The notes below the pieces were generated by a model that did not search any database, was not told the origin of the DNA, and was given only the letters and a program-made list of their open reading frames with translations. From contig NZ_JABXKI010000277.1 in NCBI RefSeq assembly GCF_017115095.1, positions 1 through 44,884 on the forward strand: 44,884 nucleotides of DNA, read 5' to 3'. Shown one piece after another: positions 26,519 to 34,674 of the stretch (positions are counted from its first letter, which is position 1; every line of letters begins with the position of its first letter). The position numbers and the translations under genes were made by a program. The DNA comes from Nostoc sp. NMS4. Lineage in GTDB: Bacteria > Cyanobacteriota > Cyanobacteriia > Cyanobacteriales > Nostocaceae.

Positions 26519-26561
26519 AAGTTAGGAGTTACAGCAGAATTCAGAATTCAGAATTCAGGAC
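26512..26561. repeat. 'gaattcag' repeat overlapping the kinase stop codon
   Basis: The tract reads agaagttaaaagttaggag, then three direct copies of agaattc. The TAA of the hybrid kinase lies in it, so the final residues of that protein are repeat-derived. Confidence 0.55.
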
Positions 26562-26667
26562 TAAAACGCTCTTTATACTTGGGTAACATACTTACCTTAT
26601 GTACCTCATCAACTTAAAATCTACTGTATAATAATTTCCCTACTCCCCACCGCTATCATAGACATCT

Positions 26668-27084
26668 TTAATAATATTTACTAATAAATAAACAATAACG
26701 ATTATCTACTGTCTGTTCATAACTCAACTTGTCGGCAATGGCGGACATGATTTTTAAACCACGACCGCGCTCTTGCTGATTCTCCTCAAATTCGGATATT
26801 TGTTGCAATTTCTGCTCTAAGTCAAATGGTTGTCCTTGAGAGCGAATGTAAATTTCTATATATTTATCTAACCGCACAGCTTCTATCTCAATCGGAGTTT
26901 CAGTAGGCAAATTCTTATGGGCGTGTTCAACAATGTTAGTAAAGCCTTCGATCAAAAGTGTTTGGCATTGCCACCAAATTTCTTGATCGAGAATCGGTGG
27001 TTGATTTATTTGCTCAAACCAAGACAAAACTTGAGGTGAAGCTGTCAGGTCTGTGTTGACTTTGAGATAAATTTTATTATTCAC
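26668..27084 (-). CDS. RsbW-type anti-sigma-factor serine kinase
   Basis: This 138-residue protein is a stand-alone GHKL ATPase domain. The N-box is EGFTNIVEHAHK (about 46-57) and the ATP-lid glycine motif is ERGRGLKIM near residue 107. It lacks a His phospho-acceptor domain, so it belongs to the RsbW/SpoIIAB serine-kinase family rather than to sensor kinases. Members bind a sigma factor or other target and phosphorylate a STAS antagonist. The start is a GTG at 27084. It is divergent from the REC-PP2C gene and close to the STAS gene at 28435, completing a partner-switching set. The target sigma factor is not in the window. Confidence 0.85.
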   Translation of the reverse strand: MNNKIYLKVNTDLTASPQVLSWFEQINQPPILDQEIWWQCQTLLIEGFTNIVEHAHKNLPTETPIEIEAVRLDKYIEIYIRSQGQPFDLEQKLQQISEFEENQQERGRGLKIMSAIADKLSYEQTVDNRYCLFISKYY

Positions 27085-27234
27085 TGCTTAACTAATAAAA
27101 TATTGTAGAATCATCATATTCTTTAATTAGTTTATTTAATTTGAGTATTTTTACTATACATTAAAAACTAAATTTAATATAACTTAAATTAAAGTAACTA
27201 TTCACCAATCATTTTATTTAGTCAACTATAATTT

Positions 27235-28425
27235 ATGTTTAAAATTCTGGTTATTGATGATGATCCGACAGTGCGAGCAGTACTGAAAAGTACACTCCAA
27301 AGGCAGGGTTATGAGACTACTGTAGCTAGCAATGGCGAAGAAGGAATTATCCAAGCACAACTGTTACATCCGGCTCTGATTATCTGTGACTGGATGATGT
27401 CTCAGGTAGATGGGCTAGAAGTGTGTCGGCGAATTAAAACAGATCCAAAGTTAGCAACTACTTTTTTTATTCTATTAACAGCTAGGGGAGCCGCTCGAGG
27501 AGAAGAGGAAGATAGAGTTAGGGGACTTGATGCTGGAGCAGATGAGTTTATCTCTAAACCAATAGAGATGAATGAATTGAAAGCACGGGTAAGAGCAGGA
27601 CTAAGGTTACACCAGCTAAATCGGGATTTACAAAGTCAAAAGCAAGCTTTAGAGACACTAAATCAGGATTTGCAAACTCAAAAGCAAATTTTGGAAGCCG
27701 AATTGTTTGAGGCTGCTGACTATGTGCGATCGCTTTTACCCTCACCGCTTGTAGGAGCAGTAACTACAGAAAATCTGTTTATTCCTTCAGCACAACTAGG
27801 GGGTGATTGCTTCGACCATCATTGGATTGATGAGGATCATTTGGCAATTTATTTGTTAGATGTATCAGGTCATGGGGTGGGTTCAGCCCTGCTATCGGTA
27901 TCAGTGCTGAATATTTTGCGATCGCAATCTCTACCAAACACTAACTTTTGTCAACCAAGTGAAGTCTTAAAAGCTCTCAATCATGCCTTCCAAATGAACA
28001 AGCACGGTGATAAATACTTTACGATTTGGTATGGAGTTTATCACCGCCTTAAACGTCAACTCATCTATGCTAACGCCGGACATCCACCAGCTTTACTGTT
28101 ATCTAATACCTCCACTAATAACATCGAAGTTAAACAACTAACTTCTTTAGATTTACCAATTGGCTTTTTACCTGAAGTTCAATTTGAGGATGCAGTTTTG
28201 GAAGTCGAACCAAACAGCACTTTATACATCTTTAGTGATGGTGCTTATGAAATTAATCAGTCAGATGGTGAAATTTGGGGGATTGATGCTTTCATTGACT
28301 TACTAACCAAATATACTCAGATAAATACCTTTAATCTAAATCAACTTTTAGCGAATATTCTCACCTTAAATGCTCAAGATAATCTTGATGATGACTTATC
28401 TTTAGTAAAAGTCAACTTTGGTTAG
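27235..28425 (+). CDS. Response-regulated PP2C (RsbU-type) phosphatase
   Basis: The protein is 396 residues. The receiver occupies about residues 1-125 with Asp52 in IICDWMM and the conserved lysine in FISKPIE. A short coiled-coil linker with two similar segments (QSQKQALETLNQ, QTQKQILEAEL) leads to a PPM/SpoIIE phosphatase domain with metal-binding aspartates in LGGDCFD, LLDVSGHGVGSALLS and DNLDDDLS. It should dephosphorylate the STAS protein when its receiver is phosphorylated. No kinase is fused or directly paired, so the HPt domains of the two hybrid kinases are likely donors (inference). Its stop is 9 bases from the stop of the convergent STAS gene. Confidence 0.92.
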   Translation: MFKILVIDDDPTVRAVLKSTLQRQGYETTVASNGEEGIIQAQLLHPALIICDWMMSQVDGLEVCRRIKTDPKLATTFFILLTARGAARGEEEDRVRGLDAGADEFISKPIEMNELKARVRAGLRLHQLNRDLQSQKQALETLNQDLQTQKQILEAELFEAADYVRSLLPSPLVGAVTTENLFIPSAQLGGDCFDHHWIDEDHLAIYLLDVSGHGVGSALLSVSVLNILRSQSLPNTNFCQPSEVLKALNHAFQMNKHGDKYFTIWYGVYHRLKRQLIYANAGHPPALLLSNTSTNNIEVKQLTSLDLPIGFLPEVQFEDAVLEVEPNSTLYIFSDGAYEINQSDGEIWGIDAFIDLLTKYTQINTFNLNQLLANILTLNAQDNLDDDLSLVKVNFG

Positions 28426-28434
28426 AACAGTCAA

Positions 28435-28794
28435 CTATGCATCTGGAGTTTTGGATTGGCTACCAGTGTATTGTATTGCCAACACTTGGCGGTAAAATTC
28501 ATCTTTATCAGCAAATGTTTTAAAAATTCTATCCATTTTAGTCAGTTCAAACAACATCCTAACTTGATCGCTGATCGAACAAACGAACAGTTTAGCGTTA
28601 GCAATTCGTACCATTTGCATTGCTGATACTAAAGCACCTAAACCAGAGCTATCAATAAACTTTACTTCTTTCATGTCAATCAACAAAATATCGGCTCCAT
28701 TTGCTAGCATATCGGTAACTTCCCGACGTAGTTCATTACCTCTAATACCATCTAAAATTCCAGATAATTCTAGTACTTTTACACTTAAAGCCAT
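28435..28794 (-). CDS. STAS-domain anti-anti-sigma factor (RsbV-type)
   Basis: This 119-residue single STAS domain has the diagnostic FIDSSGLGAL motif; Ser49 or Ser50 is the expected phosphorylation site for the RsbW-type kinase at 26668. The C-terminus extends about 15 residues past the domain (YTGSQSKTPDA). When unphosphorylated it should sequester the anti-sigma kinase and free its target. It is the last gene of the minus-strand series that begins with the polysaccharide genes, 89 bases after the PIG-L gene, so expression may be coupled to that operon. Anti-anti-sigma function follows from the family. Confidence 0.9.
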   Translation of the reverse strand: MALSVKVLELSGILDGIRGNELRREVTDMLANGADILLIDMKEVKFIDSSGLGALVSAMQMVRIANAKLFVCSISDQVRMLFELTKMDRIFKTFADKDEFYRQVLAIQYTGSQSKTPDA

Positions 28795-28883
28795 GATTTT
28801 ATTTTCCGATTATTTTGTTTGAAAACTATGTAGTTATATTTTGGCATTGGCCTAATGTAAACCGCAATAGATAAAATCAGCAA

Positions 28884-29597
28884 TTAGCTTTGTTTTACTA
28901 CTTGCTGATTACTACTATTTGCGATCGCCTTAAAAAAGCTAGCATCAACCCATTGGCGAGAAATTTCAAAAGCTTCAAAATAGCCATCTTTCTGACCTAA
29001 CTCTCTTGCCCAGAAACGAGACAGAACAAGTATGGCATCAAGTTGCATAAATGCTTTATTTAACTCTGATTCATAACAACCGATGGCTGCGACTTTTTCC
29101 TCAATTACAGAGGTGATATCTACAAAAAAGTTGGGTTCAAAACCGCGCAAAAAAACAGGTGGTGCTGAATACCACAAGGGTATATTTTTGCGGGTAGCAA
29201 CATTAGAAACTGCGATCGCACACACTTCATGATCTCTATGTCCATATTTTTCAGGTTGTGGTGCGTGAGTAATAATCAGATCCGGTTGCCAACGCCCAAG
29301 AGCTTCTTCTGTAACTTTAATCACTGCTTGTGTGGTGAAATTGCACTCCTCAAGTGCATGAAATTCGTAAGTAGCACCGATGATTTTACCAGCTGCATCT
29401 GCTTCTTGATGACGTGTACCCTTCACAGGCGAACTAGAAAGGCCACCGTCAGTCAAAATTAAGCAACGAACATTCCATCCTGCTTGAGACATCAGACTGA
29501 GAGTACCAGCAGCAGGTAGAACTTCATCATCAGCATGAGCATAAATTGTTAAGACAGTTCGCTGACCAGAGTTGTTAAAATCTGAATAAGTGTTCAT
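28884..29597 (-). CDS. PIG-L/LmbE-family N-acetylglucosaminyl deacetylase
   Basis: This 237-residue protein has the zinc-binding motif AHADDE at residues 20-25 (the family consensus is AHPDDE) and the second ligand motif GHRDHEVC in the middle. There is no signal peptide, so it acts in the cytoplasm. Family members remove the acetyl group from GlcNAc-containing small molecules or conjugates. The gene lies 84 bases downstream of the GT2 polymerase gene on the same strand, which suggests it acts on a precursor or lipid-linked sugar in that pathway (inference). The Pro to Ala change in the first motif does not touch a metal ligand. Confidence 0.87.
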   Translation of the reverse strand: MNTYSDFNNSGQRTVLTIYAHADDEVLPAAGTLSLMSQAGWNVRCLILTDGGLSSSPVKGTRHQEADAAGKIIGATYEFHALEECNFTTQAVIKVTEEALGRWQPDLIITHAPQPEKYGHRDHEVCAIAVSNVATRKNIPLWYSAPPVFLRGFEPNFFVDITSVIEEKVAAIGCYESELNKAFMQLDAILVLSRFWARELGQKDGYFEAFEISRQWVDASFFKAIANSSNQQVVKQS

Positions 29598-29681
29598 AGC
29601 TGTTTTCTTTCTAAATTAGATTTGCAAGTCAGCAGTCATGAGTTATTCACCTGCCCTTTCCCAGATTTTCTTGCTAGCCTC

Positions 29682-31664
29682 TTAAACATCTTTTGAAGGC
29701 TGCCAAACAGATGCACGGATGATCGCCCACAAAAGGAATAAATTATAGATAGCCCATGCACTATTAAGCAGGTGAACATCAGGATTATTTAATTGGCCAA
29801 TTGCGAATCGGTAAAGGCTCCATAATATCCCCAAGATGGTAAGGATAAAAACAAGCAACTGCGGCCAAACTAGCCGGAGATAAATCCCGGATTGTCTCTG
29901 CTTGGGTGTGACTTGGAAACTAAGTTTTTGTCCTGTTAACACACTCCATACAGCTTGGATTAACAAGGGAAATAAAGCGATCGCATATTGTTCAGAACGC
30001 CATACTTCTCTAGCTGGAATTCCCCAAGTAGCTGCAAGGAAAGTCAGACGGTTAATAATGAAAGCTGGGAAAAAGTGTACAGCAAAGTCAGTCCCGTAGG
30101 TTTTAACTGGAACAATATCCGTAAAAAAATAGATAATTGGACAAGAAATAAAAACCAGAGTTGCAAAACCAGAGAAATAACTATACATCGTCTTGAAATA
30201 TTGCAACCTTTGCCAAAATGTTAGCCCTGATTTTGTCAGTGGATTTTCCCTCACCAGCACTTGGATAGTTCCTTGCGCCCAGCGTAACTTCTGTTTAAGA
30301 GTAGAACTTAGATCCTCTGGCGCTAAACCTTCTGCCAAAAGTTCATTGTGATAAATAGATTTCCAGCCAGCACTATGCAGACGCATGGCTGTATTCATAT
30401 CTTCTGTAATACTATTACTGGATACGCCACCAACTAAATCAAATTCATCTAAACGTTTTTCATCTTTGGCAAATTCATCAGCAAAATTTTGCAGTCCGAC
30501 ACTAACTAATGCTTCACGTCTGAGGATCGCATTTGTGCCTGTATAGAAGGCAGCATTCATGCCATCTTTACCTTGTTGAAGTGGCCCATAAAATAAATTT
30601 GCTCGATGTCCAAAAGGATCGCCTGGAGGAATATTGTAAAAATCCTGGCGAGTCTGTACAAAAGCAATTTGATTTTGGTCGTATTTTCCTGTTGAAAGAT
30701 TATAGGTGTAGAAATAAGGCAGAACTCGCTTGAGGAAACTTGGCTTGGGAATGTGGTCAGCATCTAGAGTCACAATAAAAGTTCCTGCCGTTTCTCCAGA
30801 AAAAATTGCGTAATTGATGTTCCCTGCTTTCGCATGATGTGCTACACCAGGAGTTTTGGGACGAGCAATGTAGCGAAAACGAGCGAGTTCAACTAGTTCT
30901 AGTTCTTTTTTGCGAATAGCTTCTTCTAAAGCTTTCCGTTCGGTAATTAAGCGATCGCTAATACTTTGATGAGTCGGAGGTAGCCAAAGAATCAGCGATC
31001 GCAAACTTTGCACAAATCCACCGCCCGGCTGGTTCACCACCGATTCTGATGATGTTTGCAGCCATTGTTCAGCAGCTTGAGTATTGGGTGTGAGATTTTC
31101 CAGTTGCTTCAAGCGCTCCAACAAACTAGAATGTTCTCTATCAATCCGTTCGGCTTCTAGCTGTAATTGTGGTGACTGCAAATCTTCAATACACAATCTT
31201 TCTGTCATCGCTCGCATATCAGCCGAATTACCATCATCCAGCACATAAACCCGTAACTTGATTGGCGGATAATCCATTGCTAGAGCAGCTTTGGCAGTTT
31301 CTTCGACAATTTTCGGTGGCTCATTGTAGCAGGTTACAAACACATCCACTGTTGGCCAGTCGGCTCTGGGTATGGGTGGGGTCATCTGGTCGAGAGATTT
31401 AATTTGTCTGACTAAAGGTCGCCATAACCCAATTACAAACATTACGCCACCGAAATAGCTGTAAATCTCTGCTATCAGCAAAGGAATAGAAATCCAAAGG
31501 GCATCAAAATTGATCGAATCAGTAATGCGCCATTGCAAATACCAGATACCAAAAATTAAATTGATTTCTGCTAAATAACGAAATAATAGCGTTCTTTTTT
31601 TGAGTGATGAGCGGCTGTTACCAGAAAAGTTTGAGGAATTATCAATAAGAGAAACTGAAGTCAT
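29682..31664 (-). CDS. Cellulose-synthase-like family 2 glycosyltransferase
   Basis: This 660-residue polytopic membrane protein has two N-terminal membrane segments (about 27-82), then the GT2 catalytic domain with DDG at 143-145, DAD at 301-303, TED at 420-422 and QKLRW at 458-462: the full D,D,D,QxxRW set of processive synthases. A charged, coiled-coil-like insertion at about 160-265 separates the first two motifs. Several membrane segments follow from about 490. There is no C-terminal PilZ domain, so direct cyclic-di-GMP control as in BcsA is not expected. It should polymerise a beta-linked sugar and move it across the inner membrane. The donor sugar is unknown; the adjacent PIG-L deacetylase hints at an amino sugar. 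Confidence 0.88.
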   Translation of the reverse strand: MTSVSLIDNSSNFSGNSRSSLKKRTLLFRYLAEINLIFGIWYLQWRITDSINFDALWISIPLLIAEIYSYFGGVMFVIGLWRPLVRQIKSLDQMTPPIPRADWPTVDVFVTCYNEPPKIVEETAKAALAMDYPPIKLRVYVLDDGNSADMRAMTERLCIEDLQSPQLQLEAERIDREHSSLLERLKQLENLTPNTQAAEQWLQTSSESVVNQPGGGFVQSLRSLILWLPPTHQSISDRLITERKALEEAIRKKELELVELARFRYIARPKTPGVAHHAKAGNINYAIFSGETAGTFIVTLDADHIPKPSFLKRVLPYFYTYNLSTGKYDQNQIAFVQTRQDFYNIPPGDPFGHRANLFYGPLQQGKDGMNAAFYTGTNAILRREALVSVGLQNFADEFAKDEKRLDEFDLVGGVSSNSITEDMNTAMRLHSAGWKSIYHNELLAEGLAPEDLSSTLKQKLRWAQGTIQVLVRENPLTKSGLTFWQRLQYFKTMYSYFSGFATLVFISCPIIYFFTDIVPVKTYGTDFAVHFFPAFIINRLTFLAATWGIPAREVWRSEQYAIALFPLLIQAVWSVLTGQKLSFQVTPKQRQSGIYLRLVWPQLLVFILTILGILWSLYRFAIGQLNNPDVHLLNSAWAIYNLFLLWAIIRASVWQPSKDV

Positions 31665-31701
31665 TTGAGTACTATTTTAGATTTTAGATTGTTGGAGAGT
31701 G

Positions 31702-31836
31702 ACTAGTACCGCAAGGCGTAATTCGTAATGACGCTCGATGACTCGCTACCGCTACGCTAACGTAATTCGTAATTATGATTGCGTAAGGGTTTCGACATTT
31801 CAAATGGGTGGTTTATTTACGCCTGGTTGTACTAGT
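31702..31836. mobile_element. MITE-like element reaching into a coding sequence
   Basis: The ends are actagtaccgcaaggcgtaa (31702) and, on the other strand, actagtacaaccaggcgtaa (31836), matching at about 16 of 20 positions. A related copy is at 37916-38026. Its right part supplies the stop codon and last residues of the DUF3131 gene at 31800. Confidence 0.7.
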
Positions 31837-33248
31837 GGTTTTCTGCCTCTAGCTTTGTAAAGCAGACTTTCTAAAATTATCGCGTTTGTATTTACGTCAA
31901 AGGAAGCATTAACACCGAGACGGGAATTTTCATATCGTCCTGAAAGATAGCCGTGATTTTTATCGGATAAATTTTGAGCAAAGTCTCGCAGCATTTTTGT
32001 GTAAGGCTCATCTGGCATGAGAGCAAACCAAGAAAATGCTGCTTTTGTACTGACAAAGCGTAATTGAGGATAGGCTTTTCCTGTAGTGTTAACGGCTTGC
32101 CAAGCTTGACCATTAGAGTAAACACTGTAATACAGAAAGTAAGGAGGACGATCTAAAGAATCTTCATTTACAGCAGTTAAAATTCCAGTGCGTTTAAACC
32201 TTTGTTGTTGCACCTTAAGCAGATTTCGCACTTGAGGTTTCACAGTATCATTCCAACCCATTTCTAAACCCCAAAGCAAATAAGGGTCATTGGTTAGATA
32301 GTTGCTAGCTCCAGAGTTTTTGAAATTACGCTCATCGATTGTTAAAGTAATATCATCTATTTCAACGGTTTTGATTGGTGGATTAGAGAGAGCATTAGTA
32401 GCTTGAATATTCCACAACTTTAAACTGTGAGCAGCATATTGCTCATAGCCTAATCGCCCTTCCTGGACTTCGATAAGTCTTCCGGCTCTGGGAATTGCAC
32501 CATTTAACCAACCATGCTTGACAAGTTTCGATAAATGCCACCGGGCGACAATGTGGTTAATGCGATCGCTATATTCTGGATAATGCGATCGCATAACATG
32601 TAATCCTAATAAAAATCTCGCCAAATCCAAAGCTGACCAACCACTTGTCCCCTTGGGATCGGGCGTGTCATTGAGATGACGCATTTGGACAGTTCGGGTA
32701 CTATAAGCTTTGTTGGGCAAATTAGTTGCAGGTAACGGCAGTTTTTCTAACGTTTCTAGCAATACATTCATTCGCTGTTGAAACATCTCTTGTGACAATA
32801 ACCCTAACTGGCGAGCCGCATGAATTCCCAATAAAGCGCTACCTTGATCCCACCAAGTTGTCCAGGGTAAATTATCTACGGAATTTACTAAACCTGTTTG
32901 GGGATTCCAATTACGCTCAAAATACTTCCAAGCCCGACTCGCGGCAATTTGATCTGCTTCTTGGGTTAATTGTGGTAAAGAAGTTGTTGGCGTAGGAGTA
33001 GGAGATTTTTCTGGGGTAGGTGTTGGTTTTGGTTTTAGTGGACTGACTGTGGGAGCAGTAGGTTTGGGAGCGCTTTGTTGTGGTGGTGTTTGGATATCCG
33101 GGTTAAAGTTATCAGGAGCAGCAATAATCATAAATGGGGTAAGAGAGCATTGCCATGTCACTGTACTAGGACAAAACAAGGGTTGCTGATTTGTCGTTGC
33201 GTACAAAACTGATTGGAAAATCATGCTTTTAATCCCAGTTGTTGCCAT
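31800..33248 (-). CDS. DUF3131 protein with a relic N-terminus
   Basis: The protein is 482 residues. The DUF3131 domain spans about residues 100-470 (AWKYFERNWNPQTGLVNS, GWSALDLARFLLGLH, EGRLGYEQYAAHSLKLW, TKAAFSWFALMPDEPYT, NTNAIILESLLYKARG). No signal peptide is seen. Instead residues 8-23 (SMIFQSVLYATTNQQPLF) match the C-terminal end of a DUF3131 domain in the neighbour at 34675 (SMILQSLLYKLTNRQPLI), followed by a Pro/Thr linker. This suggests that a first DUF3131 domain and the export signal have been lost. The last residues after RKPL come from a MITE. The ATG directly abuts the TAA of the upstream gene. The domain has unknown function but is usually linked to envelope polysaccharides. 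Whether the truncated form is exported is doubtful. Confidence 0.78.
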   Translation of the reverse strand: MATTGIKSMIFQSVLYATTNQQPLFCPSTVTWQCSLTPFMIIAAPDNFNPDIQTPPQQSAPKPTAPTVSPLKPKPTPTPEKSPTPTPTTSLPQLTQEADQIAASRAWKYFERNWNPQTGLVNSVDNLPWTTWWDQGSALLGIHAARQLGLLSQEMFQQRMNVLLETLEKLPLPATNLPNKAYSTRTVQMRHLNDTPDPKGTSGWSALDLARFLLGLHVMRSHYPEYSDRINHIVARWHLSKLVKHGWLNGAIPRAGRLIEVQEGRLGYEQYAAHSLKLWNIQATNALSNPPIKTVEIDDITLTIDERNFKNSGASNYLTNDPYLLWGLEMGWNDTVKPQVRNLLKVQQQRFKRTGILTAVNEDSLDRPPYFLYYSVYSNGQAWQAVNTTGKAYPQLRFVSTKAAFSWFALMPDEPYTKMLRDFAQNLSDKNHGYLSGRYENSRLGVNASFDVNTNAIILESLLYKARGRKPLVQPGVNKPPI

Positions 33249-34307
33249 TTATATTTTCTTTGCTAATTCAGCCGGGGATAAATAGCCCAAAGCCGGATTT
33301 TTTAGCGCATCTTTATAACCAGCAGATTTACCGCTATTACTGTTAATTGCCCAATCACATTCTTTATTAATATTGAAGTAAAGGATAGCTCTTACACCCA
33401 TTGCAGGTAGCTGAGTATAAGAGTCTCGTAACCATTGGTCTTTAGCATTGTTTTCTAAACCCTTTTGGGTATTACTTGTACTCCCTGTTTGAGCGATGAA
33501 AATCGGCTTACTAGGAGCCATAATTTTCATCCGTTTGATATATGGTTCAAAAACTTCTTTCGGGCTACTCCAATGTTTCCAAGAAGAATTATTACAATAC
33601 CCCCAGTTGTACGAACTAAACGCAACTACATCTACTGACTTGTCCCCAGGATAGTAATTTTCAAAGCGATGTTCATTGTTTTCACTCCAACCATTAGGCG
33701 CAAATACCCAACGGATTGCTTGTGAAGATACACCAGCCTCTTTAAATATCTTTTGGATATGTTGGTAAGCTAACTTAAAGTTTTGGGGGTCTTTACTGTA
33801 TGCTTCTCCAGGAATATTCATCTCTTGCAAGGGAGCAATTAACGCAATCCGATTCTCACCTTTATTTGCCCATTCAGAGTATGCTTTTGCCACTTTCCGC
33901 AGAGAACTATCTACATCTCCGTTAGCAATCTGCGCTGCTGAACGAGTGGATTTGAGATTAATAAAAGCTGTGTATCCGTTTTGTTTGAGTTGTTCTAAAG
34001 AAACTGGGATATTGTAGCCAGGATTCGAGTCTTCGATATCAAAGAAAAATCCGGCAATAGAATGGCGTTTACCAGTCCATTGATCGATTTGACGCAATTG
34101 GCTGTCAATTGTACTTTGATTTCCGATGTAATCTGGAGTATATAATCCCAGTAGTACAGGAGCATTGGCAGCTGTTGGGTTGCGAATTTGGTTTACTTTC
34201 CGGTTTTCTAGTTGCTTTGAGGCATCAGCGATCGCTATTAAATTTTTACTCGGAAAGATACTTCCTGGTAAAATTAGCATCATCAACGCTAGTAGTACCT
34301 TATTCAT
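33249..34307 (-). CDS. GH26-like secreted protein with altered nucleophile position
   Basis: The protein is 352 residues from ATG 34307, chosen because it starts a normal signal peptide (MNKVLLALMMLILPG); a TTG at 34361 would add 18 residues. The body has a TIM-barrel glycosidase pattern: GFFFDIEDSNPG, LIAPLQEMNIPGEAY with a Glu at 162 in the place of the GH26 acid/base, VDVVAFSSYNWG, and KPIFIAQTGSTS. In GH26-type enzymes the last motif carries the nucleophilic Glu; here it is Gln273 (codon at 33489-33491). It may be a sugar-binding protein or have changed chemistry. The fold assignment is from motif recognition, so the catalytic argument is tentative. It lies inside the GT2/DUF3131 cluster. 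Confidence 0.6.
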   Translation of the reverse strand: MNKVLLALMMLILPGSIFPSKNLIAIADASKQLENRKVNQIRNPTAANAPVLLGLYTPDYIGNQSTIDSQLRQIDQWTGKRHSIAGFFFDIEDSNPGYNIPVSLEQLKQNGYTAFINLKSTRSAAQIANGDVDSSLRKVAKAYSEWANKGENRIALIAPLQEMNIPGEAYSKDPQNFKLAYQHIQKIFKEAGVSSQAIRWVFAPNGWSENNEHRFENYYPGDKSVDVVAFSSYNWGYCNNSSWKHWSSPKEVFEPYIKRMKIMAPSKPIFIAQTGSTSNTQKGLENNAKDQWLRDSYTQLPAMGVRAILYFNINKECDWAINSNSGKSAGYKDALKNPALGYLSPAELAKKI

Positions 34308-34674
34308 AAATTTAAAAGAATAATCAGAGATTTTGAATCGAAATGTCTTTTGCTCATGCAAGCTGCCGACTGTCTTGACTCATGTACAAGTATTCCCAAA
34401 TACGACTGATTAATAACAAACAGGGCTTTTCAATTGGGAGCATCCCAAATGTGCAAGTCAACTTAAGCCTGGGCGAATGGAATTCGCGGCTACACAAACC
34501 AAGTCCGCCTATCGCGCTTGCGCTGCGCAACTCTTAGAGACGCTTTGCGAAGGCGCACCACGCGGACTAAGAGAAAATTAATATTTTTAACCCGCGTAGG
34601 CGGGTTTCGTCTGTGTAGACGCGGTTTCTAACCGCCCTTTTAACGTTAAGTTGACTTAACCTTTGTACCAGTTT
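34308..34674. other. Intergenic with a palindromic repeat
   Basis: The gap between the two-domain DUF3131 gene and the GH26-like gene is mostly filled by the repeat at 34455-34657. No coding frame is supported beyond a possible N-terminal extension of the GH26-like gene (to 34361). Confidence 0.45.
34455..34657. mobile_element. MITE-like element, copy 1 of a 'gcgNctacac' family
   Basis: The outer inverted repeats are aagtcaacttaa (34455-34466) and its complement (34646-34657). Inside, gggcgaatggaattcgcgg at 34471 pairs with the arm ending at 34637. Further small hairpins (cccgcgtaggcggg) lie within. A second copy is at 40051-40193. Confidence 0.65.
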
